31,475 nucleotides of DNA from CAZECR01 sp964510495 (GCA_964510495.1 CAZECR010000011.1:1-31475); one strand, 5' to 3'. Numbered from the stretch's first letter, positions 16,685 to 24,157 are shown. The notes: generated by a model not told the origin, from the letters alone. Made by a program: numbers and translations.

Positions 16685-16757
16685 GCCGGTGTGTGCTATA
16701 CTACTGACGTGCGCAAGCACTTCAGGAGTAGCAGCACACGCCGGCTTCTTCTTTTTT
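16685..16757 (+). terminator. Nested terminator hairpin, overlaps kinase promoter
   Basis: GCCGGTGTGTGCT (16685-16697) pairs with AGCACACGCCGGC (16733-16745), with one G-U. Inside are CTACT/AGTAG (16701-16705, 16727-16731) and GTGC-GCAA-GCAC (16709-16720), a GNRA-type tetraloop. The tract TTCTTCTTTTTT follows (16746-16757). It starts 25 nt after the KAS III stop and is a strong terminator. Its left arm also contains the -10 of the next gene. Confidence 0.85.
16694..16702 (+). promoter_or_regulatory. Extended -10 element of the histidine kinase gene
   Basis: TGCTATACT (16694-16702) is the same extended -10 as before the secretion operon. The -35 region, TGTCCT at 16674-16679, is weak. Transcription would start near 16709, inside the terminator hairpin, so the kinase mRNA lacks the left arm and cannot form the terminator. 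The kinase gene also has a clear ribosome site, AGGAG, 7 nt before its ATG. Confidence 0.55.
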
Positions 16758-16767
16758 AGGAGAAAAT

Positions 16768-18459
16768 ATGTTTTCTATTGCACAACTTTCTTTTCCAGAT
16801 TATCTTTTGCTCTTTTTAGGAATTTTTAACTTCATCATGAGTATTTTTATTCTCGTGAATGATCCTAAAAATCGCGTCAATCTTTCGTTTACAGCTTTTG
16901 CGTTTTCATTGACTGCCTGGTCGATCCTTTTATTTCTTTTCCGCAATGTTCCTATTCAATACGCGAGCGTATTCATGCGTTCCATCTATGTTTCGGGTAT
17001 TGGAATTGCGGTAACTATTTGGTATTTTGTTCACGTTTTTCCAGAAAAAAGAAGTTTTAGTTTTTATCATCATTTTTGGGTAGTGCTCGCCACGGTTGTG
17101 GTCGTGGTACTTTTGTACATTCCTGGATATATTGTTCGCGATACGCTTATGCTTCCAAATGGCGAGCGCACTATTGACCTTAACCCTGTTGGCTACTACA
17201 CCTTCGTTATTCCATTTTTGTTTTTTTATCCAGGAGGCCTTATACTTTTTTGGAGACGTCTGAAGACGGCCTCTGAGTTGCTTCGCCGCCAATCGCAAGT
17301 TTTATTTACGGGTATCTTGATCCTCCTTGTTTTTGGCGGTTTTTTTAATGTTGTACTGCCTTCTCCTTTTTTTCATAATTATCATTATATTCACCTCGGT
17401 CCGGTATTCACCTTTTTTGTGGTGCTCGCCGTTGGCTATGGCGTTGCCCGTCTTCAGCTCATGAATATGAAGGCGCTCGTCACAGAATTGTTTGTGGTAG
17501 CGCTTATCTTGCTGCTCTCAATCGAACTTTTCCAGGTCGAGAATAATTTGGAACTTATTTTGCGTTTGGGTGTTATTGTTGCGGTTCTCATCTTTGGAAG
17601 TCTATTGGTTGGTTCTGTTATTAGCGAGGTTAAGCAGCGAGAAAAAATTACTGAATTAGCCAAGTCTTTAGAGTCGGCCAACATTCGCCTTCAAGAACTT
17701 GATCGTCAAAAAACAGACTTTTTATCAATTGCAGCCCACCAATTGCGTACGCCACTTTCCATTATTAATGGGTATATCGAGCTTATTAAAGACGGGGGTT
17801 ATGGTAAAGTTGGTAAAAAAATGAGGGATACGCTTGATAATATGGATGATAGTAATACACGTCTTACCAAATTAGTCGATGAGTTTTTAGATATTACTCG
17901 TATCGAGCAAGGTCGCACTAAATTTACTTTTAAAGAAACCAATATAGCGACTGTTGTTACAAGTGCTGTTGAAGAACTTCGTGATCGCGGTGAACAAAAA
18001 GGACTTAAAATTAAATGGGTTCCACCCAAGACGCCGATCGTTCCTTCATTTGATGATGAAAAAGTTCGCCATGTTATCTTTAATTTTATCGATAACGCAA
18101 TTAAATATAGTACAAAGGGTGCTATTGTCGTTAATCTTGAACAAGACGAAGTAGGTGTCTCAGTTACTGTTAATGATAACGGACTTGGTTTTAATAAGGT
18201 TGATGAGGCTAATTTTTTTCAGAAATTTTATCGTGGTGAAAATGTTAAAGGTATCAATGTTACGGGCACTGGTCTGGGTTTATATGTCTGTCGTAAATTT
18301 ATAGAAACTCACGGCGGCCGTATTTGGGCGCATAGTGAAGGGCTTGGCAAGGGGAGCCAATTTGGTTTTTGGATACCCACGGTCCATAAAATGGACGCGA
18401 CTAAAGATGATGAAAATGTGGCTAAAGAACCTATTTCTTCAGCCACTTTTACCGCTTAG
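16768..18459 (+). CDS. Orphan membrane sensor histidine kinase (7TM-like sensor)
   Basis: The 563-aa protein has a membrane sensor of about seven or eight helices (residues 10-30, 42-58, 70-90, 102-120, 143-162, 178-197, 213-228 and 238-285), like the N-terminal 7TM sensor of some histidine kinases. A coiled linker (286-315) leads to HisKA with H-box FLSIAAHQLRTPLS (H324). A HATPase_c domain follows: N-box FNFIDNAIKYS (N443), G1 NDNGLGF, F-box ANFFQKF and G2 TGTGLGLYVC. All kinase motifs are intact. The start at 16768 has AGGAG 7 nt upstream. No response regulator is adjacent, so its partner must be elsewhere. The signal is unknown. The gene is AT-leaning like most of the window, unlike the synthase gene before it. 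Confidence 0.92.
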   Translation: MFSIAQLSFPDYLLLFLGIFNFIMSIFILVNDPKNRVNLSFTAFAFSLTAWSILLFLFRNVPIQYASVFMRSIYVSGIGIAVTIWYFVHVFPEKRSFSFYHHFWVVLATVVVVVLLYIPGYIVRDTLMLPNGERTIDLNPVGYYTFVIPFLFFYPGGLILFWRRLKTASELLRRQSQVLFTGILILLVFGGFFNVVLPSPFFHNYHYIHLGPVFTFFVVLAVGYGVARLQLMNMKALVTELFVVALILLLSIELFQVENNLELILRLGVIVAVLIFGSLLVGSVISEVKQREKITELAKSLESANIRLQELDRQKTDFLSIAAHQLRTPLSIINGYIELIKDGGYGKVGKKMRDTLDNMDDSNTRLTKLVDEFLDITRIEQGRTKFTFKETNIATVVTSAVEELRDRGEQKGLKIKWVPPKTPIVPSFDDEKVRHVIFNFIDNAIKYSTKGAIVVNLEQDEVGVSVTVNDNGLGFNKVDEANFFQKFYRGENVKGINVTGTGLGLYVCRKFIETHGGRIWAHSEGLGKGSQFGFWIPTVHKMDATKDDENVAKEPISSATFTA

Positions 18460-18478
18460 AAGTAATTACGGAAGTCTG

Positions 18479-18507
18479 TTGACTTTTGGTTTCGGTTTGG
18501 CTACACT
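18479..18507 (+). promoter_or_regulatory. Promoter of the tRNA-Ser pair
   Basis: TTGACT (18479-18484) and TACACT (18502-18507) are separated by 17 nt. The first tRNA starts 28 nt after the -10. It lies directly after the kinase stop and should drive both tRNAs. Confidence 0.6.
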
Positions 18508-18535
18508 ATAAAAGCTCAAAATTAACAGGTACCAG

Positions 18536-18622
18536 GGAGAGATGGCTGAGCGGTTGAAAGCAGCAGTTTACTAAACTGCCGAACTCGCAAGAGTTCCCTG
18601 GGTTCGAATCCCAGTCTCTCCG
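18536..18622 (+). tRNA. tRNA-Ser, anticodon ACT
   Basis: The cloverleaf is clear: acceptor GGAGAGA/TCTCTCC, D arm GCT...AGC, anticodon stem GCAGT/ACTGC with loop TTACTAA (anticodon ACT at 18570-18572). The variable arm is long (GAACTC gcaa GAGTTC) and the T arm is CTGGG TTCGAAT CCCAG. The long variable arm and discriminator G73 fit serine. CCA is not encoded; only CA follows G73. The anticodon ACT has A at the wobble position, which is rare for bacterial tRNA-Ser. The sequence supports it directly, so the call is firm for tRNA and slightly less so for serine. Confidence 0.88.
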
Positions 18623-18651
18623 CAGACCAGTGTACCCAAAAAATAACCAGA

Positions 18652-18738
18652 GGAGAGGTGTCAGAGTGGTCTATCGTCCAGCTTTGCTAAAGCTGCAGGG
18701 CTTCACCGCCCTCGAGGGTTCGAATCCCTCCCTCTCCG
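18652..18738 (+). tRNA. tRNA-Ser, anticodon GCT
   Basis: Acceptor GGAGAGG/CCTCTCC, anticodon stem CAGCT/AGCTG with loop TTGCTAA (anticodon GCT at 18686-18688), a long variable arm with GGGC ttcacc GCCC, and T arm GAGGG TTCGAAT CCCTC. G73 is followed by CA only, so CCA must be added. The D stem is poorly paired (18661-18677). It lies 29 nt after the first tRNA-Ser and probably shares its transcript. It should read AGC and AGU codons. Confidence 0.88.
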
Positions 18739-18745
18739 CATGCTG

Positions 18746-18772
18746 AAAATACCCTGGTGTACAGGGTATTTT
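18746..18772 (+). terminator. Terminator after the tRNA pair
   Basis: A 10-bp perfect stem, AAAATACCCT (18746-18755) with AGGGTATTTT (18763-18772), has a 7-nt loop and a following T-run. It lies 7 nt after the second tRNA. Confidence 0.85.
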
Positions 18773-18802
18773 TATTATAGCAAGACTCAGATTTCGTTTA
18801 TT

Positions 18803-20221
18803 ATGGATTTTGTTGAACTTCGTTCACGTGTTTTAGGAGCTGCGCCCGGTTTAAAAAAAATTTTAGCTGCTAAGGGTGCTTTGACGTTGTTTGAATATCA
18901 ACTCGAGAGCTTGGGAACTGTGCCTGCGATTTCGGTGGTGCGGCAAGAAGAATTGCTCGATGTTATTAGTAATAAAGTTCGTCAGATCGACCCAGGTGTA
19001 GTACCTGATGTTTTGCACGAACTTCGCACGCATTACACCGTATCTACTGGTGATCACCACGGACCTCTTACCCATCCGTTTTCTTTGAGCGGACAATGGA
19101 GTAGGTTGGCAGTTCTTGAGGCCACAAGGACGCCAGTTGCTATTACGTTATCCTGTGGCAGTGTTTCACTTAATAATTCTTCTTTTCCCCGCGGTCATTT
19201 TTTTCATACGCGATCGGGAAAAGAGCGGCGTCTGTCGTTCTTTACACTGCACAATCGTCATCATCCCGTATATGGTTTACCGGGGTACCGCCAAAAAGAG
19301 TTGGATGCTTTTCGTTCCGAAATGATACTAACGCCTGAAATGTCTTCACAAGATATCGGCATTCTTACCGAGATAATCAATACTCTTTTTGCACCACCTC
19401 AAGCTCTGTCGTTTGCTAGTTTTGCTGAGCAGATTAGTTATACCAATTATTGGTTATGGAAAAAAATAGCTGGCCAAGAAAAAACAGCCTGTCTCTTTCT
19501 CGATCAAGAAAGTATTGTTAACGAACTATTAGTGAGGTATCATTTGGGTCAAAGTACACCGCTTGATCAGTTGCTCACTGATACCGCCTGGCACGATTCT
19601 TTTGAACAATTTTTTGATGGTTGTGTCGGAGCATTTTCTAGCTCCGACAAGAAAGGCACTTTTTTATTTTGGGCACTTCAGGATGGTGAAAGAAAATCTC
19701 TTGAGCGAAAAAGTGGTGCGCTCGTGTCGCGCGATGGTCGGTATATGGTAGAATTAACCAGCAAGGCATTGGTGCAAGCACTTATACGCCACGAGCTTAT
19801 TCCCAGCATGGCGCTTTGTTTCATCGTGGTATCGTTTTATTATGGTTTACGCTGTGGCGGTGGGTTTCTGCAGGTAAGTTATTTGGCAGATATGAAAAAA
19901 AGGTACAAACAATTACTTGAAACTATGCAGGCCCCTGAATCAGAAAGTACTATTACTCAGAATGTTCAAACAGACTATTTAGCAGTTGATTTTGCTTGTT
20001 TAAATATACAAACAGCGAACGGAATGGTTGGCGCGACAAGTTTTGATTTTTTATTGTATCAAGATGCCGCTACTGCAAAACGATTAAAAGCACTTTTGCA
20101 CTCCTGCACGCTGGGAGAGGCGATTGATCAGCTTATGCCCGAATTTTATAAAATTTTTTTTCATGCAACTCCTCAGGTGACGGTGCCTGCGAAGTTTTCC
20201 CCGGTCCTCTATGCCAAATAA
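18803..20221 (+). CDS. Unrecognised 472-aa protein with DHHG motif, partner of ATP-grasp gene
   Basis: I do not recognise the family. I start it at ATG 18803; an upstream ATG at 18740 lies inside the tRNA/terminator region and is not credible. The protein has no signal peptide and one weak hydrophobic segment (LIPSMALCFIVVSFYYGL, about 350-367). The N-terminal half contains a striking TGDHHGPLTHP (D84, H85, H86, H91), like a metal- or phosphate-binding loop. Further His-rich parts are PRGHFFHTRSG and LHNRHHPVYGLPG. The C-terminal half is mostly helical with a Gly-rich YYGLRCGGGFL. The stop overlaps the start of the ATP-grasp gene by 11 bp, so the two are translated together and probably work on one pathway. 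An enzyme role is inferred from the His/Asp clusters; the reaction is unknown. Confidence 0.7.
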   Translation: MDFVELRSRVLGAAPGLKKILAAKGALTLFEYQLESLGTVPAISVVRQEELLDVISNKVRQIDPGVVPDVLHELRTHYTVSTGDHHGPLTHPFSLSGQWSRLAVLEATRTPVAITLSCGSVSLNNSSFPRGHFFHTRSGKERRLSFFTLHNRHHPVYGLPGYRQKELDAFRSEMILTPEMSSQDIGILTEIINTLFAPPQALSFASFAEQISYTNYWLWKKIAGQEKTACLFLDQESIVNELLVRYHLGQSTPLDQLLTDTAWHDSFEQFFDGCVGAFSSSDKKGTFLFWALQDGERKSLERKSGALVSRDGRYMVELTSKALVQALIRHELIPSMALCFIVVSFYYGLRCGGGFLQVSYLADMKKRYKQLLETMQAPESESTITQNVQTDYLAVDFACLNIQTANGMVGATSFDFLLYQDAATAKRLKALLHSCTLGEAIDQLMPEFYKIFFHATPQVTVPAKFSPVLYAK

Positions 20222-21395
20222 ATGTCGTGCTTGCGGTAATAATCCCACTCCTCACGCGCTTGCCTGGTTCAGTGAATCACTGACTATTACACTCAATTCA
20301 CTGAACCAAGTTGTGGGTAAAAGCTTCGTGAACCGCGCTTTTAGCCGGGGCTTTGAGTGGCTTACTACCGGTGGTATACTTTTTTTTAAAAAAATTGGTG
20401 TGCTTAAAATAAATACTGATCTGGATGAGATTCCTGGTTTGCGGGGGAAAGTGTTGTGGGCGGAAGCGGCGCAAAGAGGAATTCCGATCCATAACTTGGT
20501 ATTTGCTGGAAAAAGTACCGACACGTATGGTGTTGTGATAGGCAAAAAACAGCTTTATTTTTCGGGTATTCCACGCCTTCCGCATACACCGAGCGGCTCG
20601 GAATGGTGGATGGATGATAAAGCAATTCTTAAAAAGAAGTTGCAAAAAGCTGGTATACCGGTTGCGCGCGGCGGAGTTTTTTCGAGCTATAAGCCACTTC
20701 AAAAAATGTTTGAGACACTTGAAAAACCCGTTATCATTAAGCCGCGACTCGGTTCAAGAGGTCGTCATACCACTACAAATATCTTTGAAGAAAAAGATTT
20801 GTATAAAGCTTTTAAGAGCGCTAAACAGTTGTGCTATTGGGTTGTTATGGAAGAGCATCTCGTAGGAAGTGTCTACCGAGGTACTTGTATTGAAGGTGCT
20901 CTCGTAGGAGTTCTGCGCGGGGATCCGCCGCGAGTCACCGGCAACGGGGTTCATTCTATTAGTGAGTTGGTCGTAGAAAAAAATGCGCACAAGCATCCAA
21001 ACGTGCATGATGTAGTGCTCGGAAGTGAGCACGAGGAATTTTTACTACGCCAGGGTTTTACTTTTGATACTATTCTGCCCGTAGGCACAACAATTGATCT
21101 TGTTGAAAAAATTGGTATTTCGTATGGAGGGTACAGCGCAGAGGTAACTGATGTGGTGCATTCGGAAACTAAGCGTATTATTGAAGCAGCTGCTGGAGTG
21201 GTCGGTGATCCTATCTTGGGCTTTGATTTTATCATTTCTGATATTGCGGCTGACCCTGCTACCCAAAAATGGGGGATTATTGAGTGTAATGGAGTCCCGT
21301 TTATCAATCTTCACCATTTTCCAATCGAAGGAAAATCTAATAATGTTGCTCAGCATGTTTGGAACTTTGTTGAAAAAAATATTGATCAATTTTAG
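20211..21395 (+). CDS. ATP-grasp family ligase (RimK/cyanophycin-synthetase-like)
   Basis: The 394-aa protein has ATP-grasp signatures. The ATP-binding lysine is in KPVIIKPRLGSRG (K177), with a Gly/Ser/Arg loop after it. The adenine-contacting strand is WVVMEEHLVGS, and the late metal-binding part is GFDFIISD followed by GIIECNGVPFINLHHFP (E358, N360). The order and the GNGVHSISELV stretch resemble RimK, cyanophycin synthetase and related carboxylate-amine ligases, which join a carboxyl group to an amine at the cost of ATP. The N-terminus MPNKCRACGNNP has a Cys pair, perhaps a zinc knuckle. It overlaps the preceding unknown gene by 11 bp, so the substrate may come from that protein. The exact substrate cannot be told. 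Confidence 0.85.
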   Translation: MPNKCRACGNNPTPHALAWFSESLTITLNSLNQVVGKSFVNRAFSRGFEWLTTGGILFFKKIGVLKINTDLDEIPGLRGKVLWAEAAQRGIPIHNLVFAGKSTDTYGVVIGKKQLYFSGIPRLPHTPSGSEWWMDDKAILKKKLQKAGIPVARGGVFSSYKPLQKMFETLEKPVIIKPRLGSRGRHTTTNIFEEKDLYKAFKSAKQLCYWVVMEEHLVGSVYRGTCIEGALVGVLRGDPPRVTGNGVHSISELVVEKNAHKHPNVHDVVLGSEHEEFLLRQGFTFDTILPVGTTIDLVEKIGISYGGYSAEVTDVVHSETKRIIEAAAGVVGDPILGFDFIISDIAADPATQKWGIIECNGVPFINLHHFPIEGKSNNVAQHVWNFVEKNIDQF

Positions 21396-21401
21396 TCTAC
21401 T

Positions 21402-21611
21402 ATTTTAGTTTTCTATGGTAGTGAAAAAAATGAATCGATTACTCAAGTATGTTTGGNNNNNNNNNNNNNNNNNNNNNNNNNNNNNNNNNNNNNNNNNNNN
21501 NNNNNNNNNNNNNNNNNNNNNNNNNNNNNNNNNNNNNNNNNNNNNNNNNNNNNNNNATTTTAGTTTTCTATGGTAGTGAAAAAAATGAATCGATTACTCA
21601 AGTATGTTTGG
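21402..21611. other. Scaffold gap with 55-bp duplicated edges (assembly artefact)
   Basis: Exactly 100 N (21457-21556) lie between two identical 55-bp sequences (21402-21456 and 21557-21611). The copies contain the end of the ATP-grasp intergenic region and the start of the TPM gene. The two contigs therefore overlap by 55 bp, so no bases are missing. The true distance from the ATP-grasp stop to the TPM start is about 19 bp. Confidence 0.9.
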
Positions 21612-22385
21612 GCGATTATCTTTGGCGTCTGTCTTTTTCCTTTTGCTGCTCACAGCTATACTTCTCCCGGGCAACCAACTGGTTATATAAATGATTATGC
21701 CAATGTCTTAACTTCGGCAGAGCAGCATGCTCTTGAGAGTAAGCTTACTCAGTTTACCGCGAGTACTACAAGCGAGATCGCGGTTGTAACACTTAAAACT
21801 ACTGGTGAGGAACCAATTGAAGAGTATGCTGCGGCGCTCTTTAAAGAATGGGGTGTTGGCGTCAAAGGAAAAGACAGTGGTGTGCTGCTTTTGATTGTGA
21901 CTGAAGATCGAACCATGCGTATCGAAGTTGGTTATGGTCTTGAAGGAGTAATTACCGACGCGACGGCGAACAAACTTATTCAAGGCACGCTGAAGCCAGC
22001 GTTTCAAAAAAATAATTTTTACAATGGAATTGATGCTGTGACTGATGCGCTTATTGCGCGTATCAATGAGGACAATCCGCTGGTACCCCGCCCGCAGCCA
22101 GGTCGTTTTGATTTTGTGTATGCGCTCGTATTTTTTGGCGGGTTTGGAATCTTATTTATTTTCCTGTTCTACAAAATAGTTCAATTATTACAACGAATCT
22201 GGAAAAAATCCCGCAGTCTTGAAAAGAAAAAATCTCCTTCCACTCCGAGCGACGATGACGACGATGTGTCCCGTCCTTTTTCTTCTGGCGGTAGTTCATC
22301 TAGTTCGAGTAGTTCAAGCGGCAGTAGTTTCGGTGGGTTTAGCGGTGGCGCATCGGGCGGTGGTGGGGCGAGTGGGAAATGGTAA
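21570..22385 (+). CDS. TPM-domain (YgcG-family) secreted/membrane protein
   Basis: The 271-aa protein has a signal peptide (MNRLLKYVWAIIFGVCLFPFAAHS, from the sixth codon). A TPM domain follows: GYINDYANVLTSAEQHALESKL, EIAVVTLKTTGEEPIEEYAAALFKEWGVG, GVLLLIVTEDRTMRIEVGYGLEGVITD. A membrane helix comes next (about 181-200), then a charged linker and a Ser/Gly-rich tail SSGGSSSSSSSSSG with FGGFSGGASGGGG. This is the usual YgcG/TPM layout, an envelope family often linked to membrane-protein quality control or phosphatase-like activity. ATG 21570 starts it; the sixth codon ATG is an alternative. No ribosome site is seen. The apparent start left of the N gap is a duplicate of the same sequence. Confidence 0.85.
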   Translation: MVVKKMNRLLKYVWAIIFGVCLFPFAAHSYTSPGQPTGYINDYANVLTSAEQHALESKLTQFTASTTSEIAVVTLKTTGEEPIEEYAAALFKEWGVGVKGKDSGVLLLIVTEDRTMRIEVGYGLEGVITDATANKLIQGTLKPAFQKNNFYNGIDAVTDALIARINEDNPLVPRPQPGRFDFVYALVFFGGFGILFIFLFYKIVQLLQRIWKKSRSLEKKKSPSTPSDDDDDVSRPFSSGGSSSSSSSSSGSSFGGFSGGASGGGGASGKW

Positions 22386-22402
22386 ACGGTGGATAACTTT
22401 CT

Positions 22403-22439
22403 GTACATTTTTAATGAGGAGAGTAAAGTTAAAATGTAC
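22403..22439 (+). repeat. Hairpin with AGGAG in its loop between TPM and GlsB-like genes
   Basis: GTACATTTT (22403-22411) pairs with AAAATGTAC (22431-22439). The loop holds AATGAGGAGAG. No T-run follows, so it is not a typical terminator. A 10-codon ORF from the ATG at 22434 follows, but its start is inside the right arm. It may be a leader structure or a regulator site for the next gene. Confidence 0.35.
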
Positions 22440-22476
22440 TGTAACAACAGTGCGTTTTATTCTTAATCTTTATTGT

Positions 22477-22722
22477 ATGGGTATCATACTTTGGATTATC
22501 TTCGGAGGTATTGTAGGGTGGATCGCGTCACTCATTATGAAGACGGATGGATCACAAGGGCCGCTTTTAAATATCATTGTCGGTATCATCGGCGCTGTGC
22601 TTGGTGGCTGGATCATGAGTTTCATCGGCAAGTATGGTGTGACCGGATTCAACCTCTACAGCTTTTTGGTTGCACTGCTCGGCGCTGTTGTGCTTATCGC
22701 TATTGTTAAAGCGATTCGATAA
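22477..22722 (+). CDS. GlsB/YeaQ/YmgE-family small membrane protein
   Basis: The 81-aa protein is MGIILWIIFGGIVGWIASLIMKTDG followed by two further Gly-rich helices (LLNIIVGIIGAVLGGWIMSFIG and FLVALLGAVVLIAIVKAI). This is the three-helix pattern of the GlsB/YeaQ/YmgE family (transglycosylase-associated protein), often induced by stress. The start ATG 22477 gives the normal family length. No ribosome site is visible. It may be co-transcribed with the TPM gene, though a hairpin lies between them. It ends at a bidirectional terminator shared with the Nramp-related gene. Confidence 0.88.
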   Translation: MGIILWIIFGGIVGWIASLIMKTDGSQGPLLNIIVGIIGAVLGGWIMSFIGKYGVTGFNLYSFLVALLGAVVLIAIVKAIR

Positions 22723-22733
22723 TAAAAAATATA

Positions 22734-22762
22734 AAAAAATCATCCCGCAAGGATGATTTTTT
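22734..22762. terminator. Bidirectional terminator between GlsB-like and Nramp-like genes
   Basis: A perfect 12-bp stem, AAAAAATCATCC (22734-22745) with GGATGATTTTTT (22751-22762), has loop CGCAA. It sits between two convergent genes and works on both strands. Confidence 0.9.
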
Positions 22763-22774
22763 AATTGTTTTGTT

Positions 22775-24157
22775 TTAGAAAATTGTATTCCAGACAGTGA
22801 TGCTGGAGAATATTCCAAAAAATAGGAAGGCAATAATAATAACGCTGCGGCGCACAATATGTGGCTGTAGTACGTGAGGCAGCTCGCGGTAGTTGAGTAC
22901 GTTGACGAGTCCAATGTGTACAAACATGCAGACCGCATTAATTACCGCGCTGAGTGTTAGGAGGGTTAAGGGTTCTTTAATACCAAAAGAAAAAACAGCA
23001 ATGCCAAAGAAAATTTGAATCCAGAGAAAAATATAATACAGTTTGGAAATCGAAAAAAGTTTATTTTTTTCTATAGCCAAAGCCGCATAATTTTCTGAAG
23101 TAATCCTGCTGGTAGAATCGAGCACGCTAAACTGTGTTGAAAAAAGCATGATCGCCATAACGAATGCAAAAAGGGTGCCGATGATTGGCAGCGTACGCTC
23201 GCCAATAACGCGCGCCTCGTTCACTACAAATCGTATTCCTTGGGCATTACCTTCGAGCCCAAAAGTTGTGGTGTACGATAATAAAAGAAGTAAAAGCATG
23301 GTAACAGCGCCGGTCAGATAAAAAACCAGTGCATGTTCACGGTTGACCGCCTTCCACCAACCGCGAAACAGAGTAACGTTTTCAGGGGTTTCATGAAATT
23401 CAAATCCATTTAAGTTTACACGTTGTTTACTCCCGGTAAAAAGTCCTTTAATTTTTTCGGTGTAATAACCCATGCCATATCCTTTTTCACGGATATAGCT
23501 TGACTGCGTAAGATTGAGGTTGCCGGCCGCGCCGCTAAAAGCAAAAGCAGCTAGAAATGAGGCGAGTGGAATTCCGGCGGGTAAAAACCAATAGCCGTTT
23601 CCAGCCCCAACTATGCCATGAGCTAAGGCTGACCAATCTTGTGGTTTTGCTAAGTAGGTAGTTAAGATAAGTATTGACGGTACGCCAATGCCAATAATTA
23701 TTTGTGAAAATTTCTCTACCGTCGAATAAATATATTTTCCAAAGCTGAGTATACAGCCAATTATGAGCAGGAGCGCGATAGCGATAATGGTGCTGTTACC
23801 GCCAAAAATTGAGGAGAGTAAAAAAGCGGATGAGGCAATAATGCCTGGCCAACCAAAACCGAGTAAGGTCGAAAAAATAAGCCAGTAGGGGACGTATTTC
23901 CATCTGCGAGCAAGACCAATAAAAACACTTTCACCTCGCGCTAGACTGTAGCGCTCGATTTCCATGTTAATAAAGTATTGGAAGGTGATGCCGAGGAGCG
24001 CACCCCAAACTATGCCAAGCCCCCAGTTTGAAGCGAGGTAGGGCCAGAGAATAATTTCGCCTGACCCCAGGCCAAGCCCGAGTAGAATAAAACTAGGGCC
24101 TAGCAACTTTTTAAAGTGAGGTGGCGGTGGTAAAATTTTGTGTTCTGTTTGAAGCAT
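22775..24157 (-). CDS. Nramp-related membrane transporter
   Basis: The 460-aa protein has about 11-12 hydrophobic helices. The first helix region LGPSFILLGLGLGSGEIILWPYLAS and the following VWGALLGITFQYFINMEIERYSLARGESVFIGLAR resemble Nramp/MntH metal ion transporters. The canonical Nramp motif DPGN in helix 1 is replaced by GSGE. The helix 6 motif with the metal-binding Met is replaced by FSGAAGNLNLTQSSYIREKG, so the usual Mn/Fe coordination set is missing. It may move another ion, as the Nramp-related Mg transporters do, or another solute. The gene starts 8 nt after the predicted transcription start and has no ribosome site. It is convergent with the TPM/GlsB genes. The family-level call is good; the substrate is open. 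Confidence 0.75.
   Translation of the reverse strand: MLQTEHKILPPPPHFKKLLGPSFILLGLGLGSGEIILWPYLASNWGLGIVWGALLGITFQYFINMEIERYSLARGESVFIGLARRWKYVPYWLIFSTLLGFGWPGIIASSAFLLSSIFGGNSTIIAIALLLIIGCILSFGKYIYSTVEKFSQIIIGIGVPSILILTTYLAKPQDWSALAHGIVGAGNGYWFLPAGIPLASFLAAFAFSGAAGNLNLTQSSYIREKGYGMGYYTEKIKGLFTGSKQRVNLNGFEFHETPENVTLFRGWWKAVNREHALVFYLTGAVTMLLLLLLSYTTTFGLEGNAQGIRFVVNEARVIGERTLPIIGTLFAFVMAIMLFSTQFSVLDSTSRITSENYAALAIEKNKLFSISKLYYIFLWIQIFFGIAVFSFGIKEPLTLLTLSAVINAVCMFVHIGLVNVLNYRELPHVLQPHIVRRSVIIIAFLFFGIFSSITVWNTIF

Noticed and set aside
18740..18802. Longer start for the 472-aa protein at 18740
   Set aside because: It begins 2 nt after the tRNA body and runs through the terminator stem; the residues it adds look random.
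21449..21694. Open frame running through the N gap
   Set aside because: It is made of N and duplicated contig edges, so it is not a gene.
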